Shown: piece after piece, positions 53,150 through 62,867 of the stretch | Layout of the letters: every line of letters starts with the position of its first letter | How positions within the stretch are numbered: position 1 is the stretch's first letter | Assembly (NCBI RefSeq): GCF_900162725.1 | Contig: NZ_LT799418.1 | Location: 4,162,548-4,226,547, forward strand | Reading direction: 5' to 3' | DNA from: Parabacteroides sp. Marseille-P3160 | GTDB taxonomy: Bacteria > Bacteroidota > Bacteroidia > Bacteroidales > Tannerellaceae | DNA: 64,000 bases | Program-made: the position numbers and the translations under genes | Notes under the pieces: generated by a model | Told to the model about the DNA's origin: nothing | Database searches by the model: none | What the model saw: only the letters and a program-made list of their open reading frames with translations

Positions 53150-56100
53150 TTAAAAGTTAATATTAAAACCAAACATCACGGATTTCGACATCGGATAGCC
53201 ACCCCAGTCATAACCCAGAGCCACATTATTCTGTCCATACTTACTGACTTCAGGGTCAAGTCCGGAGTATTTGGTAAAAGTAAAGAAATTATTAAGCGAA
53301 GCATAGATGCGTGCCGCCTGCACTATTCCAAGCGGTCTCAATATGGATGCTGGCAGTTTGTAGCCAAGATTGATATTTTGTATGCGCAGGTAAGAACCAT
53401 CCTCAACTAATTGATCATAAGACACTTCTGCAGGCTTGATATTGACGGCACGAGGTATATTGGTGTTCTGGTTAGTTTCTGTCCAACGATTCAGGATCGT
53501 TCTAAACTGATTCTGAGAGCTTTGCAGATTCTCCATCTCCGACTTGGTAGCATTATAAATATCGTTCCCATAGGAATAAACTATAAAAACATTCAAATCG
53601 AAATTCCGATAAGAGAATGTGTTAGTGAGACCACCGAAGAAGTCAGGCTGGGCGCTTCCCAAAATAACACGGTCAAACTCGCCTATTGAATTATCTTTGA
53701 CACCATCAGGACCGCTGATATCAACGTACTTACGGTCGCCCGGTTTGGCTGTTGGCTGCGCTGAATGAGCGATATCATCATCCGTCGAAAAACAGCCGTC
53801 GGTCTTATATCCGTAAAAGATGCCAAGCGGCTCACCTACCTTGAGCAAACGCGTCTGGTCCATGCCGGCATTCTTAGGTCCTAAGCTTGAGGGAAACATC
53901 TGTTCTGCACCACCGAGGTCCAATATCTTGTTTCTATTAAAACTGATATTATAATCAATGTCCCACCGGAACTGATCAGCAATAGGTGTTGCATTCATGC
54001 TAAATTCCACGCCATTGTTCTGTACTTTACCGATATTTTTTAATCCCGTACGATAACCCGAGGTACTGGGTATTTGCACTTGAAGCAACAAGTCGCTCGT
54101 CACTTTATGATATAGGTCCACCGACAGATTCAGCCTGTTTTTGAAAAATCCCATCTCAATACCGAAGTCGCTCTGCTTGGTCGTTTCCCATTTCAGATTG
54201 TAATTGGCAACCTGTGTAGGTGCATAACCCATATACTTGGTATCACCCAGAGAATAGGCCTTCTTGCCAAGCAAAGCCATTGATGGATAAACACCTATAC
54301 CATCCTGATTACCAGTCTCGCCATAACTGACACGCAGTTTCAGATTGCTAAACAATCCGAGTGACTTGATAAACTCCTCCTCCGAAGCACGCCAGGCAAG
54401 GGCTGCCGAAGGGAAATACGCCCAGCGATTATTGCGCCCAAAACGTGATGAACCGTCAGCACGAAATGATATTGTTGTCAGATATTTCTCGTTGAAATTA
54501 TAGTTGATGCGTCCCAGATACGACAGCAATGCCCATCGGCTCGAACCGGAGCTTGGTGATAATGCGACCGTTCCCGAACCCATATCCCACATCTGCAAAT
54601 TATCATTAAGAAATCCCTGTGAAGTAGCTGATGAATTTTGATTTCTTGACGATTGCTGCGTCATAGCAATCATCGCATTAATTCTGTGTTTGCCGAAAGC
54701 ATTAAGATAGGTCAGAGTGTTTTCATTCACCCACATATAATCCTTGCTATTGTAAATGCTGGCACTACCTTTCGTCGATTCGCCCGCCGGTATAGACATG
54801 GGAGTATATGAATTTTGATTTGCAAACTGAAGGTCAACTCCAAAGGTTGATTTTAAGGTCAAGCCTCTGACTATTTGCCACTCACCAAATATATTACTTA
54901 TAGTCCTAAATCGTTCATTATCGTTTACTTCGTCACGCAACACAAGCAGTGGATTAGTAAATTTACCGCTTTGATCAAAGGTATTAATGGAATTATAATT
55001 ACCGTCGGCATCATAGACCGCCACATTAGGATGAAGTGTCCTGTAACCTAGCAAATCGTTTCCTACCCTGTCCATATTCACTTGCGCTAATGAAAGGTTC
55101 AATCCCATTTTGACTGTTGAGCTGACTTCTCTGTCAAAATTTGTACGCAAGGATATTTTTTCCATTTCGGAACCTTTGATTATACCGTCCTGGTCCATGT
55201 AATTCAGAGTTGTCAGAAAATGCGTTTTAGCATCTCCACCCGAAACAGACAAAGTGTAGTTTTGCATCAAGGCGTTATTATTCAAAACCAATTCCTGCCA
55301 GTCGGTATTTGCAGGCGTCTTGGATAAATCAAAGGGCGGTTGACTACCAGCCCTCTCATATGCCTCATTTGCAAAAGCTTCGAATTCCTGCGCGTTTAGC
55401 AAATCATATTTCTTGCGGATATTTTGCACCCCCCAACTGGCGTCCAATGTTACGCTTGTTCTACCTATAGCACCGGTCTTAGTTGTTACCATCACTACGC
55501 CATTTGCACCGCGTGCACCATAAATAGCGGTTGATGAGGCGTCTTTTAATATTTCAATAGACTGGATATCCGAAATAGCAATCGTATTCAAAGGATTAAG
55601 ATCGCTTTGGTCGCCAGAAGATGATGAATACACAGGTACTCCATCGATGACGTAAAGGGGTTCATTACCACCGGAAATGGAGTTACCTCCACGGATGCGG
55701 ATAGTAGAACCAGCACCCGGCATACCGGAATTTTGCGTCATGTACAGTCCTGACGAGCGCCCTTGCAGCATTTGGTCAACAGATTTTATGGTAGATTTAT
55801 CAATTTTTTCTGTAGAGATGGAAGTCATTGCTCCAGTAACATCTTTCTTCCGCATCGTTCCGTATCCGACGACAACAACTTCGTCCAAAGAACGTAAATC
55901 TTCTTCTAATACAAGGTTGAAGTTTTGCCTGTTTACAGTAGGAATTTCTTGACTTAAATAACCGACAAATGAGACTTGAAGGATGGCATTGGAAGGTAAT
56001 TCTAAGCTGAATTTTCCGTCTAAATCAGTAATGACGCCATTGGTCGTACCTTTCTCGATCACATTGGCTCCGATGATTGGTTCGCCTGAAGGATCAGTAA

Positions 56101-56515
56101 CAGTCCCCGAAATACGCTTCTTTTGTTGTTGCTGAATAGAAGCCAGATCAGAAGTTTTGGCTAAGATATTGATATTCCGATCGTGAATGACATAAGTCAG
56201 ATCCGTGTTGTTCAAGGCTTGCTGCAAGACTTCGTCAATCCGCTTATTCTTGGCGCGTACATTGACCGTGATATCCTTAACATCGGCGTCTACATAAAAA
56301 AACAGGAACTCACTCTGTTTCTCGATCATCGAGAAAAACTCGGTAAGTTTGATTTGGTTCGCTTCAACAGAGACAGCAGTCGATTGTGAATACGATTCTG
56401 CGGCTACTGCTTGCAAAAGCGTCACAGAAAGTAAGGCAACGGATATTCTCATAATAGAAACAATTTTTTTTAGATCTTTTAAAGCAAAAGATCCGAAATG
56501 CGAAATTTTCTGCAT
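53150..56515 (-). CDS. SusC/RagA transporter with STN signalling domain (PUL3)
   Basis: 1121 residues. Basic leader and hydrophobic segment (MRISVALLSVTLLQAVAAESYSQ), STN domain (about residues 45-120, KLTEFFSMIEKQSEFLFFY), carboxypeptidase-like domain (ISGTVTDPSGEPIIGANVIE), LDEVVVVGYGTMRKKDVTGAM, plug with TAIYGARGANGVVMVTTKTG and a barrel ending FGFNINF. The STN domain should relay ligand binding to the FecR encoded upstream. Its N-terminal third is close to that of the PUL2 SusC, for example the shared stretch around GANVxEKGTTNG, which suggests paralogy or shared ancestry of the regulatory part. Confidence 0.95.
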   Translation of the reverse strand: MQKISHFGSFALKDLKKIVSIMRISVALLSVTLLQAVAAESYSQSTAVSVEANQIKLTEFFSMIEKQSEFLFFYVDADVKDITVNVRAKNKRIDEVLQQALNNTDLTYVIHDRNINILAKTSDLASIQQQQKKRISGTVTDPSGEPIIGANVIEKGTTNGVITDLDGKFSLELPSNAILQVSFVGYLSQEIPTVNRQNFNLVLEEDLRSLDEVVVVGYGTMRKKDVTGAMTSISTEKIDKSTIKSVDQMLQGRSSGLYMTQNSGMPGAGSTIRIRGGNSISGGNEPLYVIDGVPVYSSSSGDQSDLNPLNTIAISDIQSIEILKDASSTAIYGARGANGVVMVTTKTGAIGRTSVTLDASWGVQNIRKKYDLLNAQEFEAFANEAYERAGSQPPFDLSKTPANTDWQELVLNNNALMQNYTLSVSGGDAKTHFLTTLNYMDQDGIIKGSEMEKISLRTNFDREVSSTVKMGLNLSLAQVNMDRVGNDLLGYRTLHPNVAVYDADGNYNSINTFDQSGKFTNPLLVLRDEVNDNERFRTISNIFGEWQIVRGLTLKSTFGVDLQFANQNSYTPMSIPAGESTKGSASIYNSKDYMWVNENTLTYLNAFGKHRINAMIAMTQQSSRNQNSSATSQGFLNDNLQMWDMGSGTVALSPSSGSSRWALLSYLGRINYNFNEKYLTTISFRADGSSRFGRNNRWAYFPSAALAWRASEEEFIKSLGLFSNLKLRVSYGETGNQDGIGVYPSMALLGKKAYSLGDTKYMGYAPTQVANYNLKWETTKQSDFGIEMGFFKNRLNLSVDLYHKVTSDLLLQVQIPSTSGYRTGLKNIGKVQNNGVEFSMNATPIADQFRWDIDYNISFNRNKILDLGGAEQMFPSSLGPKNAGMDQTRLLKVGEPLGIFYGYKTDGCFSTDDDIAHSAQPTAKPGDRKYVDISGPDGVKDNSIGEFDRVILGSAQPDFFGGLTNTFSYRNFDLNVFIVYSYGNDIYNATKSEMENLQSSQNQFRTILNRWTETNQNTNIPRAVNIKPAEVSYDQLVEDGSYLRIQNINLGYKLPASILRPLGIVQAARIYASLNNFFTFTKYSGLDPEVSKYGQNNVALGYDWGGYPMSKSVMFGFNINF

Positions 56516-56604
56516 ATTTTTGTATCATAAAAGGTTAACAAATTACTTCTGTCACAATGTTTGGCCGCAAGGTAGCAGAAGCGTTAATTTTTTTAGAAAT
56601 CCGG

Positions 56605-56627
56605 GGGTGTATCGTTCCGGTACACCC
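56605..56627 (-). terminator. Hairpin between fecR and susC of PUL3
   Basis: GGGTGTA (56605-56611) pairs with TACACCC (56621-56627), loop of 9. It lies 90-112 bases before the susC start, as in PUL2. Stable G/C stem; no long U-run on the minus strand. Confidence 0.4.
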
Positions 56628-56706
56628 TCTCTTTTAAGGCTAACTACGGTATTTCTTCATAGGCTCATCTTTATGTGTTTTTCAATCACCAATTATTAAT
56701 TGTTAA

Positions 56707-57687
56707 TTATTCTATATAATAGACTCCTTTAGTTTCTTTAAATCGTATCGGCAGACTTTTCGAGACTACGTGCAATACCTCTTCAATGGACTGCTTCTCA
56801 TCGAAGGAACCGGAAACAACAAGCGACGGATCCAGTAAATCCCGATTCTTAATGACAATCTTTACCTGGTAATATTCCGACAATTTAACTACCAACTGAC
56901 TCAGTGGTATTGATTTATATCTTATTACGCCGTCTTTCCAAGCGGTTTCTTCCTCCGGATCAATGAAACGGACATCAATGAGGTTGGAAGAGCGGGTAAA
57001 GTTCAGTTTTTGATTGGGTACCAGTATCACTTGCTGTTCCGGGCTCTCAAAACGGATGGAGCCGGTCAGCAAGGTCGCGGTTATCTGGTCGCAATCCCGA
57101 TTCCCTTTGGCAAGGAAAGTTGTTCCCAATACGCTGATTTTGGCATCCCCGAAATTGACTTCAAAGGGCAGTTCCGGATTTTTGACGACTTCGAAATAAG
57201 CTTCTCCTTCCAATTCTACCGAACGTATTTTCTCTCCGTACCGGTCGGAATAAACCAGCCGGCTGTTCTTATTCAGGATCACCTTGGTGCTGTCTTCCAG
57301 ATAAAATTCGGATTTTGAGTCTCCCGACAAATAAGTATAATAGACGGAAGAAGCGTTCCGATGCTGGTAGTAAATAGACAAAGAAATGGAAAAGAGGAGC
57401 GCCACGGCAGCGGCAAGAGGCAAAATCCATTGTCTCATTTTCCTCCGTTTACGCTCTTTTCCGGTCTTTTGGATTTCCTGTATGACTCTATCCGCCGAAG
57501 CTTCAGGAAGGAAAATATGGCTAAAGGAAACTTCCGCTTCCCAATAGTTCTTGAAAAGGGCAAATTCGTCCTGGTTCTTTGGGCTCTCATTCAGCCAACG
57601 GCTTAATGAAAAGTAATCCTCCGAAGAGGCTTCTCCACTCAAAACCCGGGCGATAACCTGGTCGATATTTTCCGTATTATTATTCAT
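56707..57687 (-). CDS. FecR family anti-sigma factor (PUL3)
   Basis: 326 residues. N-terminal helices (VIARVLSGEASSEDYFSLSRWL), one membrane segment (WILPLAAAVALLFSISLSIYY, about residues 86-106), the FecR domain (YLEDSTKVILNKNSRLVYSDR, VELEGEAYFEVVKN) and a C-terminal DUF4974 domain (VVKLSEYYQVKIVIK). It sequesters the ECF factor encoded 62 bp upstream and receives the signal from the SusC STN domain. A promoter-like element shared with the sigma gene is in the 62-bp spacer. Confidence 0.94.
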   Translation of the reverse strand: MNNNTENIDQVIARVLSGEASSEDYFSLSRWLNESPKNQDEFALFKNYWEAEVSFSHIFLPEASADRVIQEIQKTGKERKRRKMRQWILPLAAAVALLFSISLSIYYQHRNASSVYYTYLSGDSKSEFYLEDSTKVILNKNSRLVYSDRYGEKIRSVELEGEAYFEVVKNPELPFEVNFGDAKISVLGTTFLAKGNRDCDQITATLLTGSIRFESPEQQVILVPNQKLNFTRSSNLIDVRFIDPEEETAWKDGVIRYKSIPLSQLVVKLSEYYQVKIVIKNRDLLDPSLVVSGSFDEKQSIEEVLHVVSKSLPIRFKETKGVYYIE

Positions 57688-57709
57688 TCTTCCTATTTCT
57701 ATCTACATA

Positions 57710-57742
57710 GACGCAAAAAATTGAAATACCCCTTAGCCCGGA
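57710..57742 (-). promoter_or_regulatory. Putative ECF promoter element before fecR
   Basis: On the plus strand the element begins GACGCAAA and ends ATACCCCTTAGCCCGGA. The same 33-bp block, with minor changes, is at 58345-58377 before the sigma gene. Read on the minus strand it has GGGGTATTT, an AT spacer and TTTGCGTC, fitting an ECF-type promoter with a CGTC -10. Confidence 0.55.
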
Positions 57743-57749
57743 TGGAAAT

Positions 57750-58313
57750 TTATTTTTCTATTCTTTCGAAAGACAAACATTCACGTAATTTCCTTACGGC
57801 AGTTGTGATATGAGCCTCCACCGTTTTGACCGAGATATTTAATATTTGGCCGACATCCTTGTATTTCATCTTTTCTTCACGAACCAATTGAAAGGCTATT
57901 TTGCATTTTGTCGGCAGCGAATTGATGGCCGCATTCAACCGTTCGATACTTTCTTTTGAGATCAATTCTTCCTCCGGCGTTGTTTCCGTATACAGAAAGG
58001 AATCGAAGGATTCTTCCATACCAAAATCTTCCGCATGAAGGGTTCTCAGATAACTTATCGCCTTATTCCGCGCAATCGTGTAGAGGTAAGCATCGAAATT
58101 AGTGATCTCGAACAATGATTTCCGGTTTTCCCATAGAGAGAGAAAGGCATCGGAAACAATTTCTTCGGCTTCCTGCGGCGTCGAAACATAAGGTATGACA
58201 AACCGCATCAACCTTTGGTAATAAGCGATGTAGACGGATTTGAAAGCCGCCTGGGAATCCGACTGCGCAATCTCACGAATCCATAATAATATATTGTCCG
58301 GCAATTTTTTCAA
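57750..58313 (-). CDS. ECF RNA polymerase sigma factor (PUL3)
   Basis: 187 residues. Region 2: AFKSVYIAYYQRLMRFVIPYV and AEEIVSDAFLSLWE; region 4: INSLPTKCKIAFQLVREEKMKYKDVGQILNISVKTVEAHITTA. Same Bacteroides ECF group as the PUL2 factor but clearly a distinct paralogue. It should activate PUL3 susCD when released by FecR. Because its own upstream region and that of fecR share a conserved element, it may also activate itself and its inhibitor. Confidence 0.95.
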   Translation of the reverse strand: MKKLPDNILLWIREIAQSDSQAAFKSVYIAYYQRLMRFVIPYVSTPQEAEEIVSDAFLSLWENRKSLFEITNFDAYLYTIARNKAISYLRTLHAEDFGMEESFDSFLYTETTPEEELISKESIERLNAAINSLPTKCKIAFQLVREEKMKYKDVGQILNISVKTVEAHITTAVRKLRECLSFERIEK

Positions 58314-58344
58314 TGCAGAGTATTTATCTCCCTATTTATATAAA

Positions 58345-58377
58345 GACGCAAATATATGTAAAATACCCTTAGCCGGA
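58345..58377 (-). promoter_or_regulatory. Putative ECF promoter element before the sigma gene
   Basis: GACGCAAA ... ATACCCTTAGCCGGA on the plus strand, 32 bases before the sigma start. It also contains a general -7 box (TATATTTG, 58349-58356, minus strand), so vegetative and ECF initiation may overlap here. Confidence 0.55.
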
Positions 58378-58485
58378 GATACGAAAAAAAGCAAGTTCAG
58401 GATTGCAAATGGGTACAATCGAATGTGTGATTTGCACATTGACTTTTGAGTGTTACAACATACTGATTTTATTTGTTTTGCATAG

Positions 58486-58587
58486 AATTTTTAATTTTCG
58501 CTGGCCAGGCGAAGATCTTTTACCCATCAGACGAAGATCTTTTACTCACCAGGTGAAGATCTTTTACCGGCCGGTGAAAATTAAATT
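58486..58587. repeat. Three 22-bp direct repeats flanked by inverted repeats
   Basis: GAAGATCTTTTAC begins at 58511, 58533 and 58555, a strict 22-base period. The array is enclosed by imperfect 19-bp inverted repeats: TTTAATTTTCgctGGCC on the left (to 58506) and GGCCggtGAAAATTAAA on the right (from 58569). The architecture parallels the array at 22024-22098 although the sequence is unrelated. No gene is seen in the 400-bp gap that holds it. Confidence 0.85.
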
Positions 58588-58714
58588 GTCGCTACCGGTT
58601 AAACAAAAAGGCACTGCCACGATCCTGTTTTGCCTATGCCTTGGCATGAAAAAGAAGGTATAGTAAAATTTTACGTCGAGCAGTAGAACGTGAAAAAACT
58701 CCTTCTTCTTCTTT

Positions 58715-61279
58715 TTAGAAACTGAATTCGAAACGGAGGCGGAGGCCGCTGTTGGAAGCATCGGCATGATCGCGGTAGGATAGACGCAAGATATAATCCA
58801 GACGCAAGATCTTAAATATATTATTAATGCCGAAACCTAACTCCATATAAGGCTCATTGCCCATACTGTAAGTGGTTTCGGGGAAAAGGAACAGACCTTC
58901 ATGCCCCATTGCCGGATTGTTCTTGTCACTGAGATCGGCATAGAAGCCTTTGAAGGTAACCACTTCCCTCCATTGCAGTTTCTTTAGCAAAGGGATACGA
59001 TTGAGTATAAGTCCATTCATATAATAGGTAAGATCCCACGACATATACTGGTCGTTGATAAACTCCATCGGATTCAACAAGGCATAGGATTCCAATTGGA
59101 TCGTATAAGAGAGGTTGGCATTAGGTATGATCAGCATCGGGAAAGGCGCCTTATCCCAAACTTTACCAGCTTTAGCGACTCCGTCGATATATCCGAAAGC
59201 GGAAAGCCAGAAACGTTTGTTGATGCTCAGGTCGGTACGGTTGAAGCTGAAGTCCGAACCCAGGATCCCTTTTCTTGCAAATACATGATTCAGCGCGATC
59301 ACCGGTGCGTCGAACGTAATCGGGTAACGGTAGTTACGCGTCTGATAGAATTTCTCATTCGGCGCCCAGCGCAAATTCAGTTCCAATTCGGCCGAGGAAT
59401 AATCCTTGACCGGCAAAACGGAACCGTCCGCCTGTATCTGTTTGAAAGAGACATATTCAGTTCCCATTTCATTCTGATGACGCAACGTGGCGGCATAGGA
59501 CCATCCGCTATAATATTCCCGCTTATAACTCAGTTCCGCTTTGCGCAGGTAAGTCATCAGGTTGTTTTCCTTCCGTTTCAAAGCCAGGAAGATATTATCG
59601 GCATTCGTATACAGGTATTGCTGCCCCAATTGATTGACATCATAGCTGTATTCCGCCCGGATCGAATGGACGGGGAATTCTTTGCGGAACTTTTTCTTAT
59701 CGACAAACGAATATTCCGCAAGGGCATCGTATTTTAGCCTCCGGTCTTTCGTCCCGTAAGCCATATAGCCATCCAGAAACAGCCTGGGACTGAATTTGGT
59801 CGTAGTCGCTCCTCCGGCACGCAGACGGACGCCTTCGACCGTATTGCCGCTGACCGTTGTATTCATCGGTCCGAACTCGAAGGGACCTCCCTCATCCGAA
59901 GTCTGAATATAACCCGAGATCAACGTGGAAAGCACTTTTTCCGTCCAATAGAAAAACGGAACAGAGCGGACTTGGGCCATCAACGACTCCACCGAACGTT
60001 GTTTCGGCACTCCTTCCCCGTCCTTGTATTGCGCCCAGAAATCCTCCGGTTTCCGGCGGGCATCAGCCAGTTCTATACTGGGAGCGCTTTCGTTAAAGAC
60101 GGTCGCGTCTTGCGGAAGGTCAAAAGAATGGTTCCGGTAGCTGACAATCCGGTGGGCAAAAAGGCCTTTCGACTTGGAAGTAAGCTTAAACTCGACCGCG
60201 ATATCATCTTTCGTCAACAGCCGCAAACCTTCGGGGCTACGTTCATATTCCTGAATAATCCTCATCCGGTCGACAAAATTCAAATTAATTTCATAGGGAA
60301 TATTCAACTCGATACGCTTCAGGAAATTAACGGAGTCATGAGTAAAATACAAATGACCGGTAAAGCCGAAGCCCTCCGAGGTAAAGGGTACAAAACCCAG
60401 ATCGATGCATTCCTCTCCGTTGACAACAAGGGTATCCATCAGATAATACTTATAAAACAGGGGCCCTATCGATGATAGCGGACTGACGAACCGCTGCAGG
60501 AACAAGGGCACATCATTCTGGAAGACATCCACTTCTTTGAATACCTCGTCAAGGAATTGCTTGACTCCCTCTTCGGTCAGCATCTCGTCAATCCCGGCGT
60601 TCTTCATGCCTTTGACCACCCGCTTTTCCCGTAAAGGCGATTTACGGTAATAGACGTCCGCCACCTGCTCCTTATGGGATATGGGCAGGATCGGCTTCCC
60701 CGTGATCGAGGAGGTATCGACAAAATCGGACAAGGAGCCTAACTGCCGGTATAGCCAACTGCCTTCCCGTGCATCGGAATAGTCGTTTAAACCGATTAGG
60801 ATATCCTCATACTGCTCATATGAATAATACTCCTTGTTTCTCGGATTATCCCGGTCGCGCGAATCGATGATCTTTTTCACGAAAGCCACAGCCGGATTAT
60901 CTTTCCGGGAGTATTTCTCTTTTCCCGGTTTCACAATCGTCTCCTTCAGTTCATAGCTGGTAGGCAACATGGAAATAGAGATCCGGTTTGTCCGCCCCAA
61001 GTTCAATTTCATCACATAAGGTTGGTAACCGAGTGTCGTGACCATTAAGGAATCACTGCCCTCGGGAACCCTTAGTACAAAATTTCCGGCTTCGTCTGTA
61101 GTCGTTCCTAACACCGTACCTTTAATAGATACGGATGCATAAGAGAGTCTTTCTTGGGTTAGGGAATCTATTACAGATCCTTCTATTCGGATCAAATTTT
61201 GCGCTCTGACTTTACCTACAGAAACAGAAAACAGAAATAATATAGTAACAAGCAAGAAAAACAATCTTTCTCGTCTCAT
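58715..61279 (-). CDS. DUF5686 outer-membrane protein with carboxypeptidase-like domain
   Basis: 854 residues from ATG 61279, which gives the signal peptide (MRRERLFFLLVTILFLF...GKVRAQ); the 13-codon extension is unlikely. Residues about 30-115 form a carboxypeptidase-regulatory-like domain (IEGSVIDSLTQERLSYASVSI). Next come the DUF5686 motifs KYSRKDNPAVAFVKKIIDSRD and NKEYYSYEQYEDI, and a long beta-strand-rich C-terminus ending LRLRFEFSF, as in barrel proteins. Family members are widespread in Bacteroidota, with unknown function. No partner gene is adjacent. Confidence 0.9.
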   Translation of the reverse strand: MRRERLFFLLVTILFLFSVSVGKVRAQNLIRIEGSVIDSLTQERLSYASVSIKGTVLGTTTDEAGNFVLRVPEGSDSLMVTTLGYQPYVMKLNLGRTNRISISMLPTSYELKETIVKPGKEKYSRKDNPAVAFVKKIIDSRDRDNPRNKEYYSYEQYEDILIGLNDYSDAREGSWLYRQLGSLSDFVDTSSITGKPILPISHKEQVADVYYRKSPLREKRVVKGMKNAGIDEMLTEEGVKQFLDEVFKEVDVFQNDVPLFLQRFVSPLSSIGPLFYKYYLMDTLVVNGEECIDLGFVPFTSEGFGFTGHLYFTHDSVNFLKRIELNIPYEINLNFVDRMRIIQEYERSPEGLRLLTKDDIAVEFKLTSKSKGLFAHRIVSYRNHSFDLPQDATVFNESAPSIELADARRKPEDFWAQYKDGEGVPKQRSVESLMAQVRSVPFFYWTEKVLSTLISGYIQTSDEGGPFEFGPMNTTVSGNTVEGVRLRAGGATTTKFSPRLFLDGYMAYGTKDRRLKYDALAEYSFVDKKKFRKEFPVHSIRAEYSYDVNQLGQQYLYTNADNIFLALKRKENNLMTYLRKAELSYKREYYSGWSYAATLRHQNEMGTEYVSFKQIQADGSVLPVKDYSSAELELNLRWAPNEKFYQTRNYRYPITFDAPVIALNHVFARKGILGSDFSFNRTDLSINKRFWLSAFGYIDGVAKAGKVWDKAPFPMLIIPNANLSYTIQLESYALLNPMEFINDQYMSWDLTYYMNGLILNRIPLLKKLQWREVVTFKGFYADLSDKNNPAMGHEGLFLFPETTYSMGNEPYMELGFGINNIFKILRLDYILRLSYRDHADASNSGLRLRFEFSF

Positions 61280-61472
61280 GTATTTTCTTTTATAATCTGT
61301 GCCTTTAAGACGATACAAATATCTGTTTATTTCCTCAAATAAAAAAGCACGCTTTTCCCACAGGCTACTCTAAAGATTATTTAGCCCCGAAACATTAACA
61401 GAATCCAACAAAATATAGTAATTTTACCTAAAACTATAGATTTAATAACCATAGAGACTCATTGCTATCATG

Positions 61473-61480
61473 TACTTTTG
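61473..61480 (+). promoter_or_regulatory. -7 box of the inositol-phosphate synthase gene
   Basis: TACTTTTG, 26 bases before the start codon; fits TAnnTTTG. Confidence 0.5.
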
Positions 61481-61506
61481 TTCAATTTATTTTTAGAGAT
61501 TAAATT

Positions 61507-62808
61507 ATGGAAAAAATGGAAATTAAAGAGGCCAAGGGGAAATTAGGCATCCTCGTCGTAGGTGTCGGTGGAGCTGTTTCTTCTACATTTATTGCGGGTA
61601 CGTTAGCCGTCCGCAAAGGTCAGGGTAAACCGATCGGTTCAATCACACAATTGGCAACGATACGTTTAGGAAAACGAAATGAAAACCGCTTCCCAAAAAT
61701 AAAAGATGTCGTTCCTCTTGCGGATTTAAAGGATCTGGAATTCGGAGGCTGGGATATCTTCCCTGAAGATATTTATCAGGCGGCCATGCATGCCGAAGTA
61801 TTAAAGAAGGAAGACCTGGATAAGGTAAAAGACGAACTGGAAGCTATCCGCCCGTTTACCGGCGTATTTGACCAGGAATATGTGAAACGCCTGCACGGTA
61901 CGCATGTCAAGAAGGGAAAAACCCGCTGGGATTTGGTTGAAGAAGTTCGCGAAGATATCCGGAAGTTCAAGGAAGAAAAGCACTGCGAGCGCATCGTGGT
62001 CATGTGGGCTGCCAGTACGGAGGTCTATATCCCCATGAGCGAAGAGCATAAAGGCCTCTCCGTCTTTGAAAAGGCCCTGAAAGAAAACAATACGGCTGTG
62101 ATCTCTCCCAGCATGTGCTACGCGTATGCTGCGTTAGCAGAAGGATGCCCGTTTATCATGGGAGCGCCGAATTTATGCGTGGATATCCCGGCCATGTGGG
62201 AATTTGCCGCACAGAAAAAGGTTCCGATCTGCGGTAAGGATTACAAGACCGGACAGACGATGCTGAAGACCGTCCTGGCGCCGATGTTGAAAACACGTAT
62301 GCTGGGATTGAGCGGCTGGTTTTCCACCAACATCCTCGGAAACCGCGATGGGGAAGTCCTGGACGATCCGGGATCTTTCAAAACCAAGGAAGTAAGCAAA
62401 CTGTCTGTTATCGATACGATCCTGCAACCCGAACTTTATCCCGATCTCTACGGCGACGTTTACCATAAGGTGCGCATCAACTATTATCCTCCGCGCAAAG
62501 ACAATAAAGAGGGCTGGGATAATATCGACCTGTTCGGCTGGTTAGGCTATCCGATGCAGTTGAAAGTCGATTTCCTGTGCCGTGATTCCATCCTGGCGGC
62601 GCCCTTATGCCTGGACCTGGTGTTGTTTGCCGATTTGGCGGCACGCTGCGGATTTTCCGGCATCCAAACCTGGCTGTCATTCTATTTCAAGAGTCCGATG
62701 CACGATTTCGAGACGATTCCGGAACATGATCTCTTTATCCAATACTCGAAACTGAAGAATACCCTTCGTACGATTATTGGAGAAAAGACTATCGACCACA
62801 TGGAATAA
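61507..62808 (+). CDS. ino1: myo-Inositol-3-phosphate synthase
   Basis: 433 residues, cytoplasmic. The NAD-binding start LGILVVGVGGAVSSTFIAG and AVRKG, the NTAVISPSMCYAYAALAEG segment, GKDYKTGQTMLKTVLAPMLK (catalytic lysines) and LSGWFSTNILGNRDGEVLDD are diagnostic. It converts glucose-6-phosphate to inositol-3-phosphate. In gut Bacteroidota this enzyme feeds inositol phospholipids and inositol sphingolipids, and the gene often starts a lipid-inositol cluster (established for B. thetaiotaomicron). The next two genes are consistent with that setting. Confidence 0.95.
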   Translation: MEKMEIKEAKGKLGILVVGVGGAVSSTFIAGTLAVRKGQGKPIGSITQLATIRLGKRNENRFPKIKDVVPLADLKDLEFGGWDIFPEDIYQAAMHAEVLKKEDLDKVKDELEAIRPFTGVFDQEYVKRLHGTHVKKGKTRWDLVEEVREDIRKFKEEKHCERIVVMWAASTEVYIPMSEEHKGLSVFEKALKENNTAVISPSMCYAYAALAEGCPFIMGAPNLCVDIPAMWEFAAQKKVPICGKDYKTGQTMLKTVLAPMLKTRMLGLSGWFSTNILGNRDGEVLDDPGSFKTKEVSKLSVIDTILQPELYPDLYGDVYHKVRINYYPPRKDNKEGWDNIDLFGWLGYPMQLKVDFLCRDSILAAPLCLDLVLFADLAARCGFSGIQTWLSFYFKSPMHDFETIPEHDLFIQYSKLKNTLRTIIGEKTIDHME

Positions 62809-62867
62809 TTGTTACACCTCGGTTAAATATCCGTTACAAAAAAAGACGCTGATAAAGATAGATATTG

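Noticed and set aside
22024-58587. The two 22-bp repeat arrays as CRISPR
   Set aside because: Spacers would be under 12 bases, copies are only three, the repeats differ internally, and no cas gene is in the window.
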